DNA from: an uncultured Alphaproteobacteria bacterium
GTDB taxonomy: Bacteria; Pseudomonadota; Alphaproteobacteria; CAAHEQ01; UBA3637
Direction of reading: 5' to 3'
DNA: 64,000 bases
NCBI GenBank assembly: GCA_934202735.1
Contig: CAKPYH010000003.1
Location: 62,001-126,000, forward strand
In this document: positions 42,243-52,509 of the stretch, in pieces
How the letters are laid out: each line of letters opens with the position of its first letter
How positions within the stretch are numbered: the first letter of the stretch is position 1
The notes under the pieces: generated by a model
What the model was told of the DNA's origin: nothing
Seen by the model: only the letters and a program-made list of their open reading frames with translations
Databases searched by the model: none
Translations under genes and position numbers: made by a program

Positions 42243-44501
42243 CTAAAATCCTTTCCCAAAATTTAAACGAAAGACCCTTGTTTTATCATGATCGGCCTTC
42301 ATGATCGGGTATGAGAAATCCAAATTAATCATACCCAGCGGCGATTGCCACAGGATACCAGCCCCCGCCGCCAATCGCGTTTTTCCCGAATACTCCATCG
42401 TTGCCCGATTATAGTTATCCGGTTTGCCAATCCACCCGGCATCCGAAAAGACTTTACCTTTGATACCCAGTTCTTTCGGAAGACCAAGCGGGAATACCAA
42501 TTCCGCCGTAGCCGTTGCATACCACATGCCACCCAAGGAGTCATCAGTATCCCGATCCCGGGCACCGACACCCCCGTATTCAAACCCGCGCAAAGAAACA
42601 TCACCCAAAAAGTAGCGATCATTGATACGTACATCATCACCACCCCAGCCCCACATCCGGCCACCGTCTCCCCGCAACGACAAGACAACTTCTTCCGCCA
42701 CCGGGAAATACCGAATGCCTGTGATATTCACCCGCACAAATTTAGAGTCACCCCCGATACCCGCTACATCTACACCCAAAGACGTATAATATCCCGTGGT
42801 AGGATTGATACGACTGTCGCGGCCGTCATAAATCAATTCCTGCCCGATCAAAGATACAACGGTCTTCCCCTTTTGTTCTTTAATGTAAATGGAGGCATCA
42901 CTGTCAATATCATTGACATCATCTTGACGCAACGTATAACGGGCCGTATGACGCAGTTTGTCGGTATAATCCCATCCGAGCCGTACCGTCCCCCCGACAG
43001 ACGTATAACTGTACGAGCTGGAATCACTGTTATCCCGCGTATTGCGGAATAAATCCACTCCGGCGGTCAGGTTTTTATCCATAAAATACGGATTGGTTAA
43101 ACCAACGGTATATTGCGTTTCCTTTTGCGACAACATGGCGTTAATACCCAAAATGTTGCCCGTTCCCAACAGGTTGCGTTCCTGAATCCCCGTTTCAAAC
43201 ATCATACCGTCATACGATGACCAACCGATACCGATACTGAATGCCCCAGTGGATTTTTCCGCCACATCTAACACAACATCCGCCCGATTCGGATCGGATG
43301 TCGGTTGCGTTTGCATATCTACCCGACCAAAGTAATCCAAGTCTTCTACCCGTTGTTTAGACCGCCGCAACTTGGCCGCATTAAAGGCATCGCCTTCTTT
43401 AATCCGAAACTCGCGCCGAATGACCTTATCCAACGTCCGAGAATTCCCTGTAATCCGAATTTTGTTGATATAAACCTTGGGGCCTTCGGTAATACGAAAC
43501 ACAATGTTCATCGTTTGAGTAGCGTCATCTTTTTGATAATCCGGTGTTATTTCCACAAACGCATACCCTTGATTTTCAATTTCTTGCGTCAAGGCATTGA
43601 CCGTTTCATCTACGCGGGAAACATCAAAATAATCCCCGGCCTTAAAATCAATCAAAGCATTTAATTTTTCTTTGTCTTTATATTCGGGTAAAGAAACACT
43701 GATGGTCGGCGTTCCGAACCGATACCGTTTTCCTTCGTCCACATCAATGTTGATGACAAAACCGGACCGATCCGGCAGCAATTCCGCCATAGCGTTATTG
43801 ATTTTGAAATCCACATACCCTTTTTCCAAGTAGAATCGCCGCAACAATTCCTGATCATAGTTTAACCGATCGGGATCATACGTATCCGTAGATGATAAAA
43901 AGCGATACCAGGCTTGCTCTTTGGTCATCATTTTATCCTGTAAATCGGATCCCGAAAAGGCTTGGTTGCCGGTGATGTTGATTTTTTTCACCAGGGTTTT
44001 ATGACCTTCATCAATTTCAAACACAATATCCACACGATTTTGGTCTTTATCAATAACCTTGGGTGTTACGGTTGCATCAAAACGCCCGTTGCGCTTGTAC
44101 ACCTCCACCAAACGCGCCGCATCACTTTGTACTTTACGTTGCGTATAAACCATGCGTGATTTTAACAACACTTCCGTCTTTAAAATATCATCGCTTAACG
44201 CCTTGTTGCCTTCAAAGTACACCGTATGTACAATCGGATTTTCTTTGACCTTGATGTAGACCACCCCTTTTTTCATTTGAATATCCACATCGGAAAACAA
44301 GCCCTTTGAAAACAGTGTCTTGGTGGCCGCATCTAAATCCGCATCCGTAATATTCTGTCCCTTTTCCAAGTTCAAGTAATCCATCACGGTGGCATTTTCA
44401 ATCCGCCGCGTCCCTTCAATGGAAATGTCTTTTAGCCGCGCGGCCAACGCCGGTGATACCAAAGCCGAACACACCAATAAGCAAGCGATTTGTTTTTTCA
44501 T
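42243..44501 (-). CDS. bamA: Outer-membrane protein assembly factor BamA
   Basis: This 752-residue Omp85 protein is the core of the BAM complex, which inserts beta-barrel proteins in the outer membrane. It has a signal peptide (to about residue 20), five POTRA domains (first starting RLKDISIEGTRRIENATVMD), then a 16-strand barrel. Loop 6 carries LRGFEYGGVGARD, the VRGF/Y-type motif, and the last strand ends VFRLNFGKGF with terminal Phe. Length and order are standard. Its stop precedes skp by three bases and its start overlaps rseP. Confidence 0.96.
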   Translation of the reverse strand: MKKQIACLLVCSALVSPALAARLKDISIEGTRRIENATVMDYLNLEKGQNITDADLDAATKTLFSKGLFSDVDIQMKKGVVYIKVKENPIVHTVYFEGNKALSDDILKTEVLLKSRMVYTQRKVQSDAARLVEVYKRNGRFDATVTPKVIDKDQNRVDIVFEIDEGHKTLVKKINITGNQAFSGSDLQDKMMTKEQAWYRFLSSTDTYDPDRLNYDQELLRRFYLEKGYVDFKINNAMAELLPDRSGFVINIDVDEGKRYRFGTPTISVSLPEYKDKEKLNALIDFKAGDYFDVSRVDETVNALTQEIENQGYAFVEITPDYQKDDATQTMNIVFRITEGPKVYINKIRITGNSRTLDKVIRREFRIKEGDAFNAAKLRRSKQRVEDLDYFGRVDMQTQPTSDPNRADVVLDVAEKSTGAFSIGIGWSSYDGMMFETGIQERNLLGTGNILGINAMLSQKETQYTVGLTNPYFMDKNLTAGVDLFRNTRDNSDSSSYSYTSVGGTVRLGWDYTDKLRHTARYTLRQDDVNDIDSDASIYIKEQKGKTVVSLIGQELIYDGRDSRINPTTGYYTSLGVDVAGIGGDSKFVRVNITGIRYFPVAEEVVLSLRGDGGRMWGWGGDDVRINDRYFLGDVSLRGFEYGGVGARDRDTDDSLGGMWYATATAELVFPLGLPKELGIKGKVFSDAGWIGKPDNYNRATMEYSGKTRLAAGAGILWQSPLGMINLDFSYPIMKADHDKTRVFRLNFGKGF

Positions 44502-45640
44502 CCGAATATCCTTTGCACCAAGCGGGGAATATCCAAAAAGAACGTATACCCGACAATCCCCATCAAAATACTAAATCCAACCCACATCAGGGTATTTTGC
44601 AATTTTTCCGTCAATGGTCTCCTGCGAACGGCTTCTATCGCATACAACGTCAAATGCCCCCCGTCCAGCAACGGAATCGGCAGCAAGTTCATCAATCCGA
44701 TCGCCACGGATATATTGGCAATAAAGACAATCAACGACAGGAACCCGCCCCGCATCGCATCGCCCGATGCTTCCGCTATACCCAAAGGCCCACGCATTTC
44801 CTTGGCCGGCCGATGCTGTGTTAACACTTGCCACAGGTAGGTCAGTGAATCTGTCGTCATCATACAGACATCCTTCACAGACCGCTGAAAGGCCTCTATC
44901 AACCCTACATCTTGGGGTTCGGAAAACTCGCGCCGGACCGAATAGCCCAACATCGGATAGTCATAGCCGTCCATATAGTGCGGCATAGCCGTCACCTCCA
45001 TAAGTTGTCCGTTGCGTTCAAAGCGAATCTGTAAAGACTTGCCGAACTCGGTTACCCGTACAATCCGTTGTACTTCGGGAAAAGTCTTAATGTCTTGTCC
45101 GTTGATATTGACAATGCGATCCCCGGGTTGCAAGCCGACTTCCTGTGCCGCCGAATCATCCAAGACTTTATCCACAATCGGGGCCCACTCACTGGTTCCG
45201 GCAAAAAACAAAACACCCGTCAAGACAAACACGGCAAAGACATAGTTCATCGCCGGTCCCGCAAAGATAATGATGGCCCGCTTCCATAACTTTTGCGCCA
45301 TAAACGTAAACGGCCGCATGTCCGGCGGTACCGTATCGGCCGAAGATTTCGCCCCCGCCGCATCTTCATCCCCCAGCATCTTCACATAACCGCCCAAAGG
45401 CAAGGCACACACTTTCCACCGAGTCCCTTTTTTATCGGTGCGTCCCCATAATTCCCGTCCGAAGCCTAAGGAAAAATCCGTTACACGAACACCACACCAC
45501 CGCGCCGCGCAAAAATGGCCCCCTTCATGAACAATGACGACCAAAGATAGCACAAAAATAAAACCGAACACATACGCCAACGGCATCATCATGTTCACAA
45601 TTTCATAAATTGTAAAAGAAATTTGATGTATCATACTCAT
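44498..45640 (-). CDS. rseP: Site-2 protease RseP
   Basis: This 380-residue intramembrane zinc protease cuts anti-sigma factors and signal-peptide remnants. The zinc motif HEGGH is at residues 38-42, and the third-ligand motif NLLPIPLLDGGH lies near the end. A PDZ domain (GLQPGDRIVNINGQDIKTF) sits between. The start MSMIHQ was chosen because it overlaps the cdsA stop by ATGA; an ATG four codons upstream also exists. Four or more membrane helices are seen. Confidence 0.94.
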   Translation of the reverse strand: MSMIHQISFTIYEIVNMMMPLAYVFGFIFVLSLVVIVHEGGHFCAARWCGVRVTDFSLGFGRELWGRTDKKGTRWKVCALPLGGYVKMLGDEDAAGAKSSADTVPPDMRPFTFMAQKLWKRAIIIFAGPAMNYVFAVFVLTGVLFFAGTSEWAPIVDKVLDDSAAQEVGLQPGDRIVNINGQDIKTFPEVQRIVRVTEFGKSLQIRFERNGQLMEVTAMPHYMDGYDYPMLGYSVRREFSEPQDVGLIEAFQRSVKDVCMMTTDSLTYLWQVLTQHRPAKEMRGPLGIAEASGDAMRGGFLSLIVFIANISVAIGLMNLLPIPLLDGGHLTLYAIEAVRRRPLTEKLQNTLMWVGFSILMGIVGYTFFLDIPRLVQRIFG

Positions 45641-46464
45641 GAAAAAAACCACCCATTGTTATCAAAAGCCAACACTAACGCCGCCGCCATGGACGCAAAC
45701 ATCAGGCCGTCCACTCGGTCAAACAATCCCCCATGGCCGGGGATCAGATTGCTGGAATCTTTCAAGCCCAACCGCCGTTTAATCGCCGATTCAAAGAAAT
45801 CACCGGCCTGAGAAATAACGGCCAAAATACCAGCCGAAACAATCAGCTTGCCAAACGAATCGGAACGTTCCATCAGATTATTTGCCCGTAAATACCACCC
45901 GAATACGCAGGCAGTACCCATGGCAAACAAGACGGCTCCGATTAAACCGGACCAGGTTTTTTTAGCACTGATTTTCGGGGCCAGTTTAGGTCCCCCCACC
46001 GTCCGGCCCACGACATAACCGCCGATATCCGTTGCCCACACCACAAAGATCAGCCACAAAACGATTTCGGTACTGACACTTTCATTCACATAGTAAATAT
46101 ACCCCAGCGACAAAATCGGCACGCAAATATACGGGACACCCAAGGAAAAACGCAGATTCCGAGACAGAGCATAAACCGCCGCCGTTCCCACTAAAATCAA
46201 CCACAATACAAATGTCGGATTGCCTTCGGCCATAAACGCCGCCAAGCCCGCCACCAACGCAATAATCAGTTGGCAAGCACTACCGGATCGTTTGAACATC
46301 GTACCCCATTCCCAGGCCAATCCCGTCCCGAATGCGGCCAACAAAATAGGATACAGCGGAATGTTATAGTCTTCGTACGCCACACGCCCGTAAATAATCG
46401 GCCCCAACACCACCGGTATCAGAATTAAAGCCGATATCATGCGCAAAAACAGATTTGAATGCAT
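45637..46464 (-). CDS. cdsA: Phosphatidate cytidylyltransferase
   Basis: This 275-residue inner-membrane enzyme makes CDP-diacylglycerol from phosphatidate and CTP, the precursor used by PgsA (also in this window). The CDS signature SAIKRRLGLKDSSNLIPGHG followed by GLFDRVDGLM is near the end, and about seven helices precede it. GAAAGGG precedes the ATG. It is the first gene of the envelope operon; uppS and frr, which often sit upstream, are not here. Confidence 0.94.
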   Translation of the reverse strand: MHSNLFLRMISALILIPVVLGPIIYGRVAYEDYNIPLYPILLAAFGTGLAWEWGTMFKRSGSACQLIIALVAGLAAFMAEGNPTFVLWLILVGTAAVYALSRNLRFSLGVPYICVPILSLGYIYYVNESVSTEIVLWLIFVVWATDIGGYVVGRTVGGPKLAPKISAKKTWSGLIGAVLFAMGTACVFGWYLRANNLMERSDSFGKLIVSAGILAVISQAGDFFESAIKRRLGLKDSSNLIPGHGGLFDRVDGLMFASMAAALVLAFDNNGWFFS

Positions 46465-46490
46465 ATCATAACCCTTTCATTTTTGAAAGT

Positions 46491-46519
46491 ACTATTGCAG
46501 ATTTCAAAGTGTTTGTCAA
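46491..46519 (-). promoter_or_regulatory. Promoter of the cdsA-to-dehydrogenase envelope operon
   Basis: TTGACA and AATAGT are spaced 17 bases apart on the minus strand, 26 bases before cdsA. No other promoter was identified within the following 11.6 kb of tightly spaced genes. Confidence 0.6.
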
Positions 46520-46579
46520 GCACTTCCGGGCACAAAACGAAAAAAACCGTTTAAACCACCCGTCAGCATAAAAAAAGTG

Positions 46580-46608
46580 TTGCGTGGAAAAATAAGATAT
46601 GCTATAAT
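46580..46608 (+). promoter_or_regulatory. Promoter of the second pilin/Cys-rich locus
   Basis: TTGCGT and a perfect TATAAT are spaced 17 bases apart, 35 bases before the ATG. Confidence 0.65.
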
Positions 46609-46643
46609 GAAGCGTAGAGAAATTACTTTATGGGGAAAATGAA

Positions 46644-48692
46644 ATGAAATTCTTATCAAAAGCGAAGTCATATTTTTACGCACAACGCGCCCGCAGGAAT
46701 GCGCGCGCAGAATCCGGTCGCAGTATGGTAGAAATGCTGGGTGTTTTGGCGATTATCGGGGTGATAACGGTGGGGGCGATGATCGGCTATCGTTATGCCA
46801 TGGAACGTATTATGACCAACAGTATCATTACCGGTGTTCGGGCGCGGGCCGTCGTGATCGGTCAGCAACGGGTGCTGGGGCAGCCCTTGAACTTGTCAGA
46901 GTTTCACCCGGATACGGAAAAGGATCTCATTTACGGCCATTTTGAAGTCAAGGCCTTTAACAACTATGTGTATGACGGTGAAGAGAGGCAAGCTTTGGAA
47001 GTGTATAACATTCCCAAACGCGTTTGTGAAAAGATCCAAGATACCGAATTCCCCGATGATCACATCACCTTGGTCAACGAGGAAGAAGTAGGTGATACGC
47101 CCAAACCCTGTATCCCCGACGGCCCCACCGAAAACACCGGTGGTATCCATGATGCCGGCGATTACTTCACCGCCGAATACCATAATACCGTCACTTTCGT
47201 CTTTATGGATATGGATCTGGAAGATGTAGAATGCGACCGCAATGAGCAATGTGCCCCCTGTCACTTCTGCAGTGATGGTTTCTGTACCCCTGATGAAAAC
47301 GGCGCACATTGTGGCGGACCGTCCGGCGGTTGTTGTATGGGTGGCCGATGTCTGCCCCCGGAAAGTCCAGAATGCAGATGTATTAGCACCTATGGTGATG
47401 ATCCCTTGGATAGGGCCTATGCCTGTTGCTTACAAGGTTATACCGAAGGGACGCAAGCGTGGACATGCTGCCTAAATCCCGATGACGCGGTATGCCAAGA
47501 ACCGGCAGATAAATGCGCCGGACAGACCTGCAGTGATTGCATGCGTTGCGATTCCGATTCAGGTACCTGTGTTTTGGATGCCGCACAAAACGACCAACCC
47601 TGTGGCAGCAACGGATGTTCTGTCTGCAAAAACGGATCGTGCCTAAATAAAATGACTCAGATAACAATGTGCGATGGCACACAAGAAAATTGTTGCCCCC
47701 TGACCGCCACCTGTACCGATGAAACAGATTGTCCCATAGAATGTACTGAAACACCGGGAATATGTCAAAAGTGTGATACCACCACCGGAAAGCTGGTACC
47801 CGATAAGGAGGGCGAGTCCTGTGGCACGTGTGGTACCTGTACCAACGGGGAATGTCAAGAGCAGACGAAAACGGTCACCACTTGTTCGGGTGAACGGACG
47901 TGTTGCATGGATGATCCCACCTGTCAGGACGAAACCGATTGCCCCTGCGATCCCGCCTGCGGAACGTGCGAACGATGCGTCTCGGGGGTTTGTCAGACGG
48001 ATTCATCTATACCCGGTTGCGGGGGTGGGTGTCCGAACGGATGTGGCGAATGCGAAGTCTGTGAAAACGGGACTTGTGTTCCGGATATGACTCTGCCGGG
48101 ATGTACGAAATGCAACGCCGATGATGAATGCCCAAACTGTCAACTTTGCGATTCTGCAACCGGGAAATGTCAAGCTGTTCCTAATGGCAACATGTGTGGT
48201 GATTGTAAAGCTTGTCAAAACGGGCAATGTGTTGATGCAGGAACAACGGTCATTACAAAATGTGATAGAACAACCGCAAACTGTTGTAGCTGGAATGGCA
48301 CACACACGTGTGAAGATGAAACCGGTTGTTGTGAAACAAACGACGATTGCAATAAAGAAAATTGTGAGACGTGCGATACGGAAACCGGCAAGTGTAAACA
48401 AAATAAAATGGAAACCGTGTTGACGGATTGTGATGGAACAACCCGGACATGTTGCACGGCACGTGGTGAAACATGTAAAGCGGCAGATTGTCAAGACTGT
48501 CAGGTTTGTACGTACACAGCTCCGGACACAAAAATAGACGATGATGAAGAAACACATTGTAGTGCCCTTTTGACATGCACATCGGGAAAATGTCCCAAAG
48601 AATATGTACAAACGATAACCATTTGTCCTGAAAGTATCGGCTGCATTTGTCAAAAACCATTTGTGACAATAACGGGATGTATTAAAGAATAG
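46644..48692 (+). CDS. Pilin-type N-terminus fused to Cys-rich modules, second copy (682 aa)
   Basis: The leader is longer and basic (MKFLSKAKSYFYAQRARRNA then RAE), followed by SGRSMVEMLGVLAIIGV, the same motif as the paralogue at 23706. Residues about 25-185 are almost identical to that paralogue; a 345-base block is identical in DNA. Afterwards the cysteine-rich modules differ in order and type, with a mosaic of near-identical and unrelated units (CGTCERCVSGVCQ, GCGECEVCENGTCV, CPNCQLCDSATGKCQ). The C-terminus shares ITICPESIGCICQKPF. It has its own promoter and is followed by one secreted cysteine-rich gene. Confidence 0.7.
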   Translation: MKFLSKAKSYFYAQRARRNARAESGRSMVEMLGVLAIIGVITVGAMIGYRYAMERIMTNSIITGVRARAVVIGQQRVLGQPLNLSEFHPDTEKDLIYGHFEVKAFNNYVYDGEERQALEVYNIPKRVCEKIQDTEFPDDHITLVNEEEVGDTPKPCIPDGPTENTGGIHDAGDYFTAEYHNTVTFVFMDMDLEDVECDRNEQCAPCHFCSDGFCTPDENGAHCGGPSGGCCMGGRCLPPESPECRCISTYGDDPLDRAYACCLQGYTEGTQAWTCCLNPDDAVCQEPADKCAGQTCSDCMRCDSDSGTCVLDAAQNDQPCGSNGCSVCKNGSCLNKMTQITMCDGTQENCCPLTATCTDETDCPIECTETPGICQKCDTTTGKLVPDKEGESCGTCGTCTNGECQEQTKTVTTCSGERTCCMDDPTCQDETDCPCDPACGTCERCVSGVCQTDSSIPGCGGGCPNGCGECEVCENGTCVPDMTLPGCTKCNADDECPNCQLCDSATGKCQAVPNGNMCGDCKACQNGQCVDAGTTVITKCDRTTANCCSWNGTHTCEDETGCCETNDDCNKENCETCDTETGKCKQNKMETVLTDCDGTTRTCCTARGETCKAADCQDCQVCTYTAPDTKIDDDEETHCSALLTCTSGKCPKEYVQTITICPESIGCICQKPFVTITGCIKE

Positions 48693-48700
48693 GAGTTAAC

Positions 48701-49471
48701 ATGAAAATACGGTTTTATATCTTTTGCATAGTGTGTACTTGTCTGACTTACTCTCCGGCTTCTGGCAAGTGGGCCAAGTTTTCGGACTATTCAAACGGTG
48801 TCGGATGTAAAGGATACTGTACGCAAGATTCGGATTGTAATGACGGACAATGCCATGTTTGTGATACGAAGAGCCACATCTGTAAAAAAGGTTCTAAATA
48901 TGATGGAAAAGACTACGATACGTACGAAAAATGTAAGTGTGTCAGTCGTAAACGCGAGTGGGCCACAACAGAAAACAAGTGTTGCCCCAAAGGCGAGTAT
49001 AACTCTGATGGCCATTGTTGCAAAAAAGATAATAACGATGATACAAAAACGGAAATATGGTGTGAAACAGCACAAAAATGCCAATCCAAAAAAGAAAGTT
49101 GTTGTTCCGACGCAAAGGATGGGACAGACGTCAATGGAACAATGACGGAAGCATGTTGTAAAGCCGCCAACGGTTCTGTTACCAGTTACGGTTGTTGCTC
49201 TGCATCGGGTGACGGTAAGGATGTTAAAGGTACGTTCACGGAAGCATGTTGCAACGCCATTGGCGGTACGTGGAAAAACAATGAATGCTCATTCAACTGT
49301 ACGCAATTCTATACCGCAGCGTGCTGCCGTGCTGATGGTGGAACCCCGTACAAGAATAACACTTTCTGTTGCTCGAGTCCGTACGTTGTATCGGGGGATT
49401 GTTGTACATATCGCGATGGTCCTTTGGCAGGGTGGTGTGGTGGCACTAGCAAGCCTATACAAGAGAGATAA
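48701..49471 (+). CDS. Secreted Cys-rich protein, unknown function (256 aa)
   Basis: An AGGAG site lies just before the ATG. A signal peptide ends near PASGKW (residue 22). The mature protein is dense in cysteines, with runs CNDGQCHVCDTKSHICKKG and three copies of a unit around TEACCKAANGSVTSYGCC / TEACCNAIGGTW / TAACCRADGGTPY, that is T-x-A-C-C-x-A-x-G-G. It follows the second pilin fusion by eight bases. Low GC and Lys/Asn bias set it slightly apart from the housekeeping genes. No family is recognised. Confidence 0.6.
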   Translation: MKIRFYIFCIVCTCLTYSPASGKWAKFSDYSNGVGCKGYCTQDSDCNDGQCHVCDTKSHICKKGSKYDGKDYDTYEKCKCVSRKREWATTENKCCPKGEYNSDGHCCKKDNNDDTKTEIWCETAQKCQSKKESCCSDAKDGTDVNGTMTEACCKAANGSVTSYGCCSASGDGKDVKGTFTEACCNAIGGTWKNNECSFNCTQFYTAACCRADGGTPYKNNTFCCSSPYVVSGDCCTYRDGPLAGWCGGTSKPIQER

Positions 49472-49508
49472 CCCGCTGTTATATCTTCGGTTGATTAACT
49501 CTGAATTT

Positions 49509-49593
49509 TTGTCATCTTCGGGCTTGACCCGGAGATCCAGGAAAACATAAGGTCTTCTTTTGTCCTGGATTTCCGCTTTCGCGGGAATGACAA
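49509..49593. mobile_element. MITE/REP-like palindromic element
   Basis: An 85-base element with terminal inverted repeats TTGTCAT/ATGACAA. Inside it, ATCCAGGA (49535-49542) pairs with TCCTGGAT (49563-49570), and the half TTTCCGCTTTCGCGGGAATG is of the dispersed intergenic repeat type common in proteobacteria. It encodes nothing. Only one copy is in the window. Confidence 0.6.
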
Positions 49594-49710
49594 TAGAAAA
49601 AAAACGGGAAATGACAAAAGAGAGAAATTGGGAATAGCAATAGAAAAAAAACGGAAACGACAATAGAGAGAAATCGGGAATGACAAAGGAAAAACACGCG
49701 AATGACAACA
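49586..49710. repeat. Degenerate 22-24-base tandem repeat
   Basis: Five full units and a partial sixth, each beginning AATGACAA or a close variant (AATAGCAA, AAACGACAA), then an A/G-rich stretch, then CGGG/CGCG. The first unit begins inside the right end of the MITE-like element, so the array looks like serial copying of that end. Unit spacing is irregular and there are no unique spacers. Confidence 0.6.
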
Positions 49711-49868
49711 CTCACAAGGTGTGCGACAACGTCCCTATGGGCGACATTCTCTCGGCGTTGTTGACAACCTAACCATTTTGTGGCCGTTCTGAAAATGCGA
49801 CAATTTTTTGATGATCGTACATAAAAACGCCGGGGAAATCCCCGGCGTTTCGGATAACGGATTGGGCC
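49711..49868. other. Intergenic sequence before groEL terminator
   Basis: Apart from the groEL terminator at its right end, I see no gene or clear signal here. Confidence 0.4.
49823..49850 (-). terminator. groESL terminator
   Basis: Minus strand: ACGCCGGGG with CCCCGGCGT (9 bp, ATTT loop) followed by TTTTTA, directly after groEL. Confidence 0.85.
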
Positions 49869-51536
<1,668 letters not shown>

Positions 51537-51824
51537 TTATTCCAAAATGCCTAAAATTTCGTTTTCTTTCATGATCAACAGGTTTTCACCGTCAATTTTG
51601 ATTTCCGTACCGGACCACTTGCCAAACAGAACGCGATCGCCTTCTTTCAAGGTCATCGGCACCACTTTGCCGTCTTCATCGCGGGAACCCGGTCCCACCG
51701 CCACCACAATCCCTTGCGATGGTTTTTCCTTGGCTGTATCGGGAATAATCAACCCGCCGGCCGTACGATTTTCTTCTTCAACGCGCTTTAAAACAACGCG
51801 ATCTAACAAAGGTTTAAATTTCAT
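51537..51824 (-). CDS. groES: Co-chaperonin GroES
   Basis: This 95-residue GroES has [20 protein letters not shown], the mobile loop [18 protein letters not shown] that contacts GroEL, and [19 protein letters not shown] near the end. It caps the GroEL cage. AAGGAG lies before the ATG. No CIRCE inverted repeat is seen upstream, so HrcA control by that element is not indicated. Confidence 0.98.
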   Translation of the reverse strand: MKFKPLLDRVVLKRVEEENRTAGGLIIPDTAKEKPSQGIVVAVGPGSRDEDGKVVPMTLKEGDRVLFGKWSGTEIKIDGENLLIMKENEILGILE

Positions 51825-51867
51825 TTTTTGACTCCTTATTTTATATTACCTTAGTTTTCTGATGTAT

Positions 51868-51896
51868 CACATAGTATGCTTTAACCCGATTGTCAA
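51868..51896 (-). promoter_or_regulatory. groESL promoter
   Basis: TTGACA and TATGTG are spaced 17 bases apart on the minus strand, about 44 bases before groES. It fits a vegetative promoter better than a heat-shock sigma32 pattern. Confidence 0.5.
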
Positions 51897-51910
51897 GACA
51901 TACGTTTTCA

Positions 51911-52498
51911 TTATTTGGGATCTCCATAGCGATTGGGCCCCGGCGTACCCGGCAAAGCCAAAAAGACCAGCCAAACAATGAGCATAATGAAATATACAAG
52001 CATCCCCACAACAGCGAGAATGAGAAACGCCATAAGTCCTGTTTTGGTCGCTAACCACACGAAAGCCCAGCTTCCCAGCACCACAAAGTATGGGGAAAAA
52101 GCAAACCAAGCACTCTTGCCACGATCATGAAACCGACGCACCCACACCGCCAGGCCCGGAAAAATATTTGCCACCGCAAACAATAGAAGCGCAATACTCA
52201 GGCAAAAAGCAGCATGCACCCACATCAACGCAGCGAACAAGCTCATAAATTGAATACATAAACTAATTAGGAAATACGCCAACACCGGCCACCAGTATTC
52301 GGCCCGTGTCGATCGGCCACGCCACACAAATGAATTTTTCCAATAAGACAGATAGGCTTGTTTGAACGATACGGCCGGTTTCTCCGATCCGGCTTGTTCC
52401 ATCAGTTTGGCTTTGGCATCGGTGAATTCCTGTTCACTTAAAATGCCTTCTTGTTTTAATTGATGCAATTTTTCAATTTGGTCCACTGTATTCATCAT
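51911..52498 (-). CDS. DUF805 membrane protein with N-terminal SHOCT-like helix
   Basis: This 195-residue protein starts with a short helical SHOCT-type segment (QIEKLHQLKQEGILSEQEFTD), which often regulates oligomer state, followed by DUF805: the motif FVWRGRSTRAEYWWPVL, four membrane helices and RRFHDRGKSAWF. DUF805 proteins (YhaH-like) are inner-membrane proteins of unknown function. AAAGGA precedes two adjacent ATG codons. It follows pgsA by 11 bases and probably ends the uvrC-pgsA-DUF805 operon. Confidence 0.85.
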   Translation of the reverse strand: MMNTVDQIEKLHQLKQEGILSEQEFTDAKAKLMEQAGSEKPAVSFKQAYLSYWKNSFVWRGRSTRAEYWWPVLAYFLISLCIQFMSLFAALMWVHAAFCLSIALLLFAVANIFPGLAVWVRRFHDRGKSAWFAFSPYFVVLGSWAFVWLATKTGLMAFLILAVVGMLVYFIMLIVWLVFLALPGTPGPNRYGDPK

Positions 52499-52509
52499 TA
52501 TTTCCTTTC

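Noticed and set aside
46896..47309. 137-codon open frame antisense to the second pilin gene (and a 120-codon match antisense to the first)
   Set aside because: It follows the codon pattern of the sense gene and has no ribosome-binding site or recognisable product.
49586..49710. Possible CRISPR array
   Set aside because: The repeats touch each other, vary in length and have no unique spacers; no cas genes are in the window.
51825..51910. CIRCE element for heat-shock control of groESL
   Set aside because: No TTAGCACTC/GAGTGCTAA inverted repeat is present upstream of groES.
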